10,000 nt of DNA from Botryococcus braunii (lineage: Eukaryota; Chlorophyta; Trebouxiophyceae), in NCBI GenBank assembly GCA_002005505.1, contig KV908359.1, positions 226,676 through 236,675 of the forward strand, read 5' to 3'. The notes under the pieces were generated by a model. That model worked only from the letters and a program-made list of their open reading frames with translations, ran no database searches and was not told where the DNA came from. The translations under genes and the position numbers were made by a program. Shown here piece after piece: positions 1 to 6,300 of the stretch (position 1 is the first letter of the stretch; every line of letters begins with the position of its first letter).

Positions 1-1313
1 GCCCGGCGAGTGGGGCAAGCTGAGGCGCCTCCACCTCCTGGACATAAGTTCAAACTCTTTCAATAGCACCCTGCCCGCACAGTGGATGGGCATGGAGGGC
101 CTGACGACGTTGAACCTGATGAACAACAGCCTGGTGGGCTCCCTGCCCGGCGAGTGGGGCAAGCTGAGGCGCCTCCACTTCTTGGACATAAATTCAAACT
201 CTTTGAATGGCACCCTGCCCGGCGAGTGGGGCAAGCTGAGGCGCCTCGAGGTCCTGGACATAAGTTTAAACTCTTTGAATGGCACTCTGCCCGCACAGTG
301 GATGGGCATGGAGGGCCTGACGATGTTGAATCTGATGAACAACAGCCTGGTGGGCTCCCTGCCCGGCGAGTGGGGCCAGCTGAGGCGCCTCGAGGTCCTG
401 GTCATAGGTTCAAACTCTTTGAATGGCACCCTGCCCGCACAGTGGATGGGCATGGAGGGCCTGACGACGTTGAGTCTGATGAACAACAGCCTGGTGGGCT
501 CCCTGCCCGGCGAGTGGGGCCAGCTGAGGCGCCTCGAGGTCCTGGTCATAGGTTCAAACTCTTTGAATGGCACCCTGCCCGCACAGTGGATGGGCATGGA
601 GGGCCTGACGACGTTGAATCTGATGAACAACAGCCTGGTGGGCTCCCTGCCCGGCGAGTGGGGCAAGCTGAGGCGCCTCGAGGTCCTGGACATAAGTTCA
701 AACTCTTTGAATGGCACTCTGCCCGCACAGTGGATGGGCATGGAGGGCCTGACGATGTTGAATCTGATGAACAACAGCCTGGTGGGCTCCCTGCCCGGCG
801 AGTGGGGCAAGCTGAGGCGCCTCCACCTCCTGGACATAAGTTCAAACTCTTTTAATAGCACCCTGCCCGCACAGTGGATGGGCATGGAGGGCCTGACGAC
901 GTTGAACCTGAAGAACAACAGCCTGGTGGGCTCCCTGCCCGGCGAGTGGGGCAAGCTGAGGCGCCTCCACTTCTTGGACATAAATTCAAACTCTTTGAAT
1001 GGCACCCTGCCCGGCGAGTGGGGCAAGCTGAGGCGCCTCGAGGTCCTGGACATAAGTTTAAACTCTTTGAATGGCACTCTGCCCGCACAGTGGATGGGCA
1101 TGGAGGGCCTGACGATGTTGAATCTGATGAACAACAGCCTGGTGGGCTCCCTGCCCGGCGAGTGGGGCCAGCTGAGGCGCCTCGAGGTCCTGGTCATAGG
1201 TTCAAACTCTTTGAATGGCACCCTGCCCGCACAGTGGATGGGCATGGAGGGCCTGACGACGTTGAGTCTGATGAACAACAGCCTGGTGGGCTCCCTGCCC
1301 GGCGAGTGGGGCA
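1..1313 (+). repeat. Higher-order duplication in the LRR array (1-521 and 793-1313)
   Basis: The block 1-521 recurs at 793-1313 with an offset of 792 bp, equal to eleven 24-codon repeats. It includes the unusual doubled B unit. Only two differences were found by eye: C at 61 versus T at 853, and T at 120 versus A at 912 (Met versus Lys codon). The copies part at 522/1314, where one reads CAGCTG and the other AAGCTG. This is a segmental duplication of several LRRs as one block. Confidence 0.85.
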
Positions 1314-2239
1314 AGCTGAGGCGCCTCGAGGTCCTGGACATAAGTTCAAACTCTTTGAATGGCACTCTGCCCGCACAGTGGATGGGCATGGAGGGCCTGA
1401 CGATGTTGAATCTGATGAACAACAGCCTGGTGGGCTCCCTGCCCGGCGAGTGGGGCAAGCTGAGGCGCCTCGAGGTCCTGGACATAGGTTCAAACTCTTT
1501 GAATGGCACCCTGCCCGCACAGTGGATGGGCATGGAGGGCCTGACGACATTGGACCTGATGAACAACGGCATGGTTGGCTCCCTGCCCGGCGAGTGGGGC
1601 AAGCTGAGGCGCCTCGAGGTCCTGGACATAAGGTCAAACTCTTTGAATGGCACCCTGCCCGCACAGTGGATGGGCATGGAGGGCCTGACGAGGTTGACCC
1701 TGTTGAACAACAGCCTGGTGGGCTCCCTGCCCGGCGAGTGGGGCAAGCTGAGGCGCCTCCACTTTTTGGACATAAATTTAAACTCTTTGAATGGCACCCT
1801 GCCCGCACAGTGGATGGGCATGGAGGGCCTGAGGACGTTGGACCTGATGAACAACGGCATGGTTGGCTCCCTGCCCGGCGAGTGGGGCCAGCTGAGGCGC
1901 CTCGAGCTCCTGGACATAGGTTCAAACTATTTGAATGGCACCCTGCCCGCACAGTGGATGGGCATGGAGGGCCTGACGAGGTTGACCCTGTTGAACAACA
2001 GCCTGGTGGGCTCCCTGCCCGGCGAGTGGGGCAAGCTGAGGCGCCTGCACTTTTTGGACATAAATTTAAACTCTTTGAATGGCACCCTGCCCGCACAGTG
2101 GATGGGCATGGAGGGCCTGAGGACGTTGGACCTGATGAACAACGGCATGGTTGGCTCTCTGCCCGGCGAGTGGGGCCAGCTGAGGCGCCTCGAGCTCCTG
2201 GACATAGGTTCAAACTATTTGAATGGCACCCTGTGTTGA
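1..2239 (+). CDS. LRR surface/receptor-like protein, N-terminal part, open at left edge, cut by retrotransposon
   Basis: This reading frame (codons starting at position 2) is open from the left edge, so the true start and any signal peptide lie outside the window; the Met at 86 is only an internal repeat residue. It encodes 30 complete and one partial 24-residue leucine-rich repeats of the plant type (LxxLxxLxLxxNxLxGxLPxxW). These alternate between an LPAQWMGMEGL form (14 copies) and an LPGEWGKLRRL form (16 complete copies). LRRs of this kind form curved solenoids that bind ligands or partners outside the cell. Nearly every repeat carries an N-glycosylation sequon (NNS or NGT), which supports a secreted or surface location. 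Coding sequence ends at 2233; the next codons TGT TGA belong to the LTR and give an artificial Cys-stop. The frame continues at 9246 after the element, where a membrane segment follows. The ligand and exact family are not recognisable. The truncated product would lack the membrane anchor. Confidence 0.88.
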   Translation, partial: PGEWGKLRRLHLLDISSNSFNSTLPAQWMGMEGLTTLNLMNNSLVGSLPGEWGKLRRLHFLDINSNSLNGTLPGEWGKLRRLEVLDISLNSLNGTLPAQWMGMEGLTMLNLMNNSLVGSLPGEWGQLRRLEVLVIGSNSLNGTLPAQWMGMEGLTTLSLMNNSLVGSLPGEWGQLRRLEVLVIGSNSLNGTLPAQWMGMEGLTTLNLMNNSLVGSLPGEWGKLRRLEVLDISSNSLNGTLPAQWMGMEGLTMLNLMNNSLVGSLPGEWGKLRRLHLLDISSNSFNSTLPAQWMGMEGLTTLNLKNNSLVGSLPGEWGKLRRLHFLDINSNSLNGTLPGEWGKLRRLEVLDISLNSLNGTLPAQWMGMEGLTMLNLMNNSLVGSLPGEWGQLRRLEVLVIGSNSLNGTLPAQWMGMEGLTTLSLMNNSLVGSLPGEWGKLRRLEVLDISSNSLNGTLPAQWMGMEGLTMLNLMNNSLVGSLPGEWGKLRRLEVLDIGSNSLNGTLPAQWMGMEGLTTLDLMNNGMVGSLPGEWGKLRRLEVLDIRSNSLNGTLPAQWMGMEGLTRLTLLNNSLVGSLPGEWGKLRRLHFLDINLNSLNGTLPAQWMGMEGLRTLDLMNNGMVGSLPGEWGQLRRLELLDIGSNYLNGTLPAQWMGMEGLTRLTLLNNSLVGSLPGEWGKLRRLHFLDINLNSLNGTLPAQWMGMEGLRTLDLMNNGMVGSLPGEWGQLRRLELLDIGSNYLNGTLC
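71..2230 (+). repeat. Tandem array of 24-codon LRR units (72 bp; mostly 144-bp dimers)
   Basis: Thirty consecutive 72-bp units are nearly identical at the DNA level. They are mostly arranged as 144-bp A-B dimers, each beginning with the CTGCCCGCACAG string, found at 71, 287, 431, 575, 719, 863, 1079, 1223, 1367, 1511, 1655, 1799, 1943 and 2087. The spacing is 144 bp except for two 216-bp steps (71 to 287 and 863 to 1079), where the B unit is doubled. All unit lengths are multiples of three, so copy-number change never breaks the frame. The near identity implies recent expansion by unequal exchange or replication slippage, or continuing gene conversion. It also makes this stretch prone to assembly collapse. 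Confidence 0.95.
1655..2230 (+). repeat. 288-bp higher-order duplication at array end (1655-1942 and 1943-2230)
   Basis: Four LRRs at 1655-1942 are repeated immediately at 1943-2230. The units are a TRLTLLNNS form, an LHFLDINLNS form, an RTLDLMNNGM form and an LELLDIGSNY form. The two differences seen (CTC versus CTG before CAC near 1758/2046, and CTCC versus CTCT near 1868/2156) are both synonymous. This tandem duplication lies directly against the retrotransposon insertion point. Confidence 0.85.
2229..2233. other. Target-site duplication, left copy (CCCTG)
   Basis: CCCTG directly precedes the TGTT start of the 5' LTR and is repeated right after the 3' LTR. Five bp is the usual staggered-cut length for copia integrases. 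The apparent match extends to CACCCTG, but the extra CA is the LTR's own end, because CA also closes the 5' LTR at 2926-2927. Confidence 0.93.
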
Positions 2240-2316
2240 GTTCTGAACATTATTATTGAATGCCTTGTGCTTTAAGTGATCTTCATGTGTGCACTATTAG
2301 GATATGGGTCCATTGA

Positions 2317-2372
2317 GAACATAAGGTACCTTGAGACACGGCAGATTCTGGACGTTTTCGAACATAAGGTAC
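2317..2372 (+). repeat. Two GAACATAAGGTAC motifs in the LTR (2317-2329, 2360-2372)
   Basis: A perfect 13-bp direct repeat lies 43 bp apart near the LTR start, in the region expected to be U3. The first copy continues into the palindrome AAGGTACCTT (2323-2332). The 3' LTR has the same pair at 8635-8647 and 8678-8690. Paired palindromic motifs in U3 are commonly transcription-factor sites; that role is an inference here. Confidence 0.6.
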
Positions 2373-2436
2373 AATCCTATCTAGATCACACGTTTGTCGG
2401 ATGAACTCTTAAGGCTGCCCCACCGGAGTGAATACC

Positions 2437-2571
2437 AACTGGTTGTGAAAGATGCTGGGCATCACCAGATGCTAGTCTTGTCCGACAGTTGTGTGTGGCA
2501 CTCAGCAGACAGTCGTACGGACTGTAGCTGGAGTAACTTCGTCTATTGACGACCTGTCTGCTTTGTACAGG
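2437..2571 (+). repeat. 135-bp LTR-internal direct repeat, copy 1 (5' LTR)
   Basis: The stretch from AACTGGTTGTG to TTTGTACAGG is identical to 2765-2899 in the same LTR, 328 bp downstream. The 3' LTR holds the corresponding copies at 8755-8889 and 9083-9217. It contains small perfect hairpins and ends in CAG followed by GTACGG, which resembles a 5' splice site. It could be a duplicated regulatory block or a duplicated transcript segment; the sequence does not say which. Confidence 0.92.
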
Positions 2572-2756
2572 TACGGTGCGGCAGTGTGTGTTGTATCATT
2601 GTTGCTATTGTGAGAGTGAACAAGCTTAGTGTACCCTGTAGTCACTCAAACAGATAAGGGACAGTGACTTCAGGGAGTATAGGCATGTACTTGAACGTAG
2701 CCGTCTAGAGCCTTATCTAGTGATTGCTTGATCGGTGCTTGTGTACAAGATAATGA

Positions 2757-2761
2757 TGTAA
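2757..2761 (+). promoter_or_regulatory. Possible green-algal polyadenylation motif TGTAA (5' LTR copy; functional copy at 9075-9079)
   Basis: TGTAA is the usual poly(A) signal in chlorophytes such as Chlamydomonas and Volvox. It occurs here as GATGTAACGG, just before the second 135-bp repeat. The copy at 9075-9079 in the 3' LTR would be the one used for the element transcript. A five-base motif is weak evidence and depends on the host being a chlorophyte. Confidence 0.3.
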
Positions 2762-2764
2762 CGG

Positions 2765-2899
2765 AACTGGTTGTGAAAGATGCTGGGCATCACCAGATGC
2801 TAGTCTTGTCCGACAGTTGTGTGTGGCACTCAGCAGACAGTCGTACGGACTGTAGCTGGAGTAACTTCGTCTATTGACGACCTGTCTGCTTTGTACAGG
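2765..2899 (+). repeat. 135-bp LTR-internal direct repeat, copy 2 (5' LTR)
   Basis: Every base matches copy 1 at 2437-2571. Here the repeat is followed by GAAAGCC rather than TACGG, so its pyrimidine-rich end CTGCTTTGTACAG resembles a 3' splice site. It lies just upstream of the LTR end and the primer-binding site. Confidence 0.92.
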
Positions 2900-2910
2900 G
2901 AAAGCCGATT

Positions 2911-2937
2911 GCCCATAACCTTTAACAGGTTATGGGC
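2911..2937 (+). other. Perfect 10-bp hairpin joining LTR end and primer-binding site
   Basis: GCCCATAACC (2911-2920, last bases of U5), loop TTTAACA (2921-2927, LTR terminus) and GGTTATGGGC (2928-2937, primer-binding site) form an inverted repeat. In genomic RNA this would fold and cover the primer-binding core. The left arm is a tRNA-sense copy of the initiator anticodon region and is also present in the 3' LTR at 9229-9238. Confidence 0.85.
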
Positions 2938-2958
2938 CCACGCCCTTCCAGCTGAGCC
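2928..2958 (+). promoter_or_regulatory. Primer-binding site for a 5'-half initiator tRNA-Met fragment
   Basis: The first 13 bases after the LTR (2928-2940, GGTTATGGGCCCA) are the reverse complement of TGGGCCCATAACC. That is the anticodon stem-loop of eukaryotic initiator tRNA-Met, with CAU in the loop. They do not match a tRNA 3' end (no TGGT start), so priming must use a tRNA cut in or near the anticodon loop, as established for Drosophila copia. The complement of the following bases (to 2958) reads like a tRNA D-arm (GCTCAGCTGG then AGGGC). Pairing may therefore run about 31 bases back along the tRNA, though the D-arm fits known plant initiator tRNAs only imperfectly. Confidence 0.85.
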
Positions 2959-3317
2959 AAGTAAAAGCAGGAGTGAAGGTCGTCTACGGATGGGTCAGAC
3001 GTAAGCGTCAACAAAGGAGCTCGAGCATGGCGCAGCGGCGCAAGGGAACTCGAGTGTACCAGGACCATTATCTTACTCACAGTTTACCTTTCTGGGAAAT
3101 TCATAATTGAAGTTTTAGCTGTGCTTTATCATTCATAGACGTTGTCTAGAAGCACTGAGTGAGTCGGGCCGGACTCCGGCGCAAACTTCTGAGGGGAACA
3201 TATCTGCTACTACTGTGCAAGACTGGCTGGTAAATTTCCATGACATGGAGGGAATTGTAGGGTATTGCTGCATTCCAGAAGTTTATGAGTAAGTTTGGCT
3301 GGTGAAGTGACAATAGT
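2959..3317 (+). other. Retrotransposon 5' untranslated leader with upstream AUGs
   Basis: No long ORF lies in these 359 bases between the primer-binding site and gag. Short upstream ORFs are present: 2990-3004 (4 codons plus stop), 3027-3110 (27 codons plus stop), 3240-3260 (6 codons plus stop) and 3245-3292 (15 codons plus stop). A GTAAGC at 3001 and a pyrimidine-rich TTCATAG ending at 3138 could bound a small intron that would remove the 27-codon upstream ORF; this is only a possibility. Packaging and dimerisation signals normally sit here, but none is recognisable. Confidence 0.6.
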
Positions 3318-6300
3318 ATGACAAAAAGGGGCAAAGAAAAGGAAAGTAGCAGTGAAACAGCAATGTCTCAACCTGGAGAAGTCAGTGGGGCCACTCCAGG
3401 GCAGTCTATGACCGGGACACAATCAGCCACTGCAGAACCAAAGGTGGAGATTGACAAGGCAGCCTACATCCCCAATACCTCTAATCCAAAGATGACTGTC
3501 ATGCTTGATGATGGAGGGCGCAATTTTGAATTTTGGTATGAAAATTTGGAGGCGTGCGCAAACACCAAGGGGGTCAGAGCGGCTTTGGAGAGGCCAATGC
3601 CAGGGTCGGTGGAGAACTCAGCCATCAAGCAGTGGCTGATCCAGTCAGTTCCAGTCATCTGGCATTCTCAGATCTCATGCCACAAAGCAGCGTTCGACTT
3701 CATCGCGTGGGTGAAGAACAGTCACACTGGAGGGAGCAACCAAGACATCAACCTTGAGTGGTACAAGGAAATGGAGCAGGGCATCAAGACAGGGGAGACA
3801 CTCAAGGTCTACCTCTACAGAATGATGGATCTGGCTACAAGTCTCAGAAACAACGCGTTCATCCTCTTGGACCACAATGTTGGGGAGCTGATGGTGAAGG
3901 GCCTCCCTCCTGTGCTGAGGCTCGAGTCCCTGGAGGTTATGGCAACCGACAAGCCGCCATTGGAGCTGATTCAAAGAATCCTGCGCGCCGCAGCCAGCCG
4001 TGGGTACAAGGACCCACCTGCAGAGGGAACACCTCAGGCCATGGCAGCTGCAGCAGTGGCTGGTCCCTCTGGGGGGGTAGCTGGAGCGTCATCAAGCGCT
4101 GGAGCTGCACCAGGAGTGGGAGCAGTACCGGGAGTTGGAGCAGCACTACCAGCAAACGAACAGCCTCCCGCTGGCCCCTCTGCAACTACTTTTGGTGGCA
4201 GGGGGCGTGGACCTGGCAGGGCAAGAAGGCCCAGAGAGGAGCTTACATGCCACTTCTGCAAGGCAAAGGGCCACTTCATGACTGACTGCGGACCGCTCAG
4301 GCAGCTGCAGGCTCTGCATCAAAACATGCAAGCGGCAAGCGTTGGGCCTGCAGCTTACTGGGGCCAGGGAGGCCCACAGTCGTCTCCTCAAGCCTGGTGG
4401 GACCATGGATCTGGCCGGGGTGGCCCGCCTTCATCCGCTTCCAGCCCTGGACCTCCTTCAGCATATAACTATCCAACAAGTCAACACACGTTTCCGGGGT
4501 GGCATTTACCACCTCCACCCCCTCCTTCTGGTGAGGCGATGTTTATCTCTCTCAATGTGCTTGCCCCAACTTCGCATGGAGCTAGCAGCACATCTTGGTT
4601 AATAGATAGTGGTGCCTCTGTGCATATAGTCAATGATCTCTCATTGCTCCATAATCCAGTTATGCATAGACAGCCTCTTCCTCTGCACTTGGCAACCTCA
4701 GACGCCAAGGGAGGAATCATTGCATCTGGGTCTGTATGCCTTGTGAATGCAAGGCACGAAGTATTCTGGCTGCACAATGTGCAGTGTGTTCCTTCTGCGC
4801 ATACCAACCTCATTTCAGTCACTGGTGCAATTCAGGATGGAGCATCTTTCCTGACTGACACTGCAGGTGGTTATACAGCCATGAAGGGACCTGAAGGGTG
4901 GTGTGGAGATATCACCTGCGCACGAGGTCTGTTTTTTTTGGAGTTTGTTAGTCCTGTCAGAGGGCAGCAAGTTGGCTGCAGACATATTGATCACATGGCT
5001 GAGGCGTCTCATCTTAGGAAAGGACACGTGTGTAGCGAGAGATCTCTGTGGCATGCTAGGTTAGGTCATCCTGGTGCCAGCAGCATGCAGAGGTTCTCCA
5101 AGGAAGATCTGGTTACAGGAATCAATATCTCCCTTGCTCCCTGCTCTGAGTGCCCCAAGCACTGTGAATCGTGTATACAAGGGAAACACTCCAGACCTCC
5201 TTTCCCTGTATCTTCCAGGCCTGCACATCACCCACTCGATAGAGTCCATGTGGATACTGTGGGTCCCATATCACCTCCTGCCATCACAGGTGAACGATAT
5301 TGGGTCACTGTAGTGGATGAAAGTTCACACCAAGTTGCCTCCCTGCCTGTGAAGTCAAAGGATTGCATCCCAAAGGCTGTGATAGACCTGCTCCGTTTTT
5401 GGCAGACCCAACGAGGCACGGTTGTGAAGTGTGTGAGGACTGACAGGGGTTCAGAGTTCCTGAACCAGCAATTCAAAGAGTTTTGTGCTCAGCAGGGCAC
5501 TAAGATGGAGTCCTCAGCGCCCTACACGCCTCAGCAGAATGGGGTGGCGGAGAGGATGAATAGGACCCTGAAGGAGCGAACAAGGACTCTGTTGGTCCAT
5601 GCTGCAGCAGACCCCTCCCTTTGGAAGGAGGCGCTTGAGACAGCTACCCTCCTCTACAATGTGGGTCCTACTTCAGGCAGGTCCCTGACCCCCATGGAAT
5701 TATTCTTTGGTGTCAAACCTGATGTGTCTGTGCTGCGCACGTTTGGCTGTGTAGCCCATGTGCACATTCCCAGTGGCCAAAGGTCTGTTTTTGGGCCCAA
5801 GACCATCCCTGGGATGTTTACTGGTTATTGTCCCCAGTCTAAAGCGTATCGTGTGTACGTGGGGAATGGAGTGTGGAAGGAGAGTAGGGACGTCAGCTTT
5901 ATCGAGCACTTGAGGGGGGCTGAGAGAGTGGGTCTATCAAAGGTCCAGCCTGGGTCTGTCTATGATTCTAGGATATCACCCCCCCTTGGCAGTGAGAATC
6001 TGGCAACGCCTCAAGCAATTCCCTCTGCTGCTCCACCCACGTTCTGGGATGAGGAGGATGACCATGGAGTGGAGACGCTTTCCACTGGGGCTCCTGGGAC
6101 CTCTGGACTTTGTGCTGGGGATCAGTCTGGAGACGGGACCACAGCAGCACATGACCAAGGAAACCCCACCAGCCTGGATTCTACTGTTGGGACCCCAGAA
6201 CCATCTCAGCACTCGTGGTCGGTGCTTGAGCATATGCAGAATCTGGCCAGGGGGGGTGTAGAAACTCAATCCCAGGTAGAAAAAATGCAGAAGGTACAAG

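Larger units (their letters stand above)
2234..2927 (+). repeat. 5' long terminal repeat (694 bp)
   Basis: The LTR begins TGTTGAG and ends TTTAACA, with the 4-bp terminal inverted repeat TGTT/AACA. It matches 8552-9245 along its whole length. In the transcript it supplies the promoter (U3), the repeated R segment and U5. It contains two copies of a 135-bp repeat, two copies of GAACATAAGGTAC (2317-2329 and 2360-2372) and several small hairpins, for example ACAGTC-GTACG-GACTGT and TCGTC-TATT-GACGA in each 135-bp copy. No TATA box is convincing enough to fix the transcription start, so the U3/R/U5 borders are not assigned. Confidence 0.96.

Noticed and set aside
546..2213. Antisense ORFs across the LRR array
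   Set aside because: They are periodic Cys/Pro/Ser-rich shadows of the repeat, and no such frame continues coherently past the insertion.
71..2230. CRISPR-like or minisatellite non-coding array
   Set aside because: There are no unique spacers and the repeats translate into a regular LRR in one continuous frame, so this is a coding tandem array.
2227..2233. 7-bp target-site duplication CACCCTG
   Set aside because: The leading CA is the LTR terminus, since both LTRs end in CA and the 5' LTR does so away from the target. The true duplication is 5 bp.
82..2259. Long alternative-frame ORFs on the plus strand (82-855 and 874-2259)
   Set aside because: They arise because the array is GC-rich, stop-poor and built from units divisible by three, so any open frame in one unit stays open throughout. 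Their products are low-complexity and only the LRR frame has a recognisable fold.
2819..3004. 61-codon ORF spanning LTR end, primer-binding site and leader
   Set aside because: It crosses functional non-coding signals and shows no known domain or coding character. Only its last five codons were noted, as an upstream ORF.
3758..4285. 175-codon plus-strand ORF overlapping gag
   Set aside because: It is out of frame within the well-supported gag-pol ORF, and its Gly/Ser/Trp-rich composition mirrors the low-complexity Gag tail.
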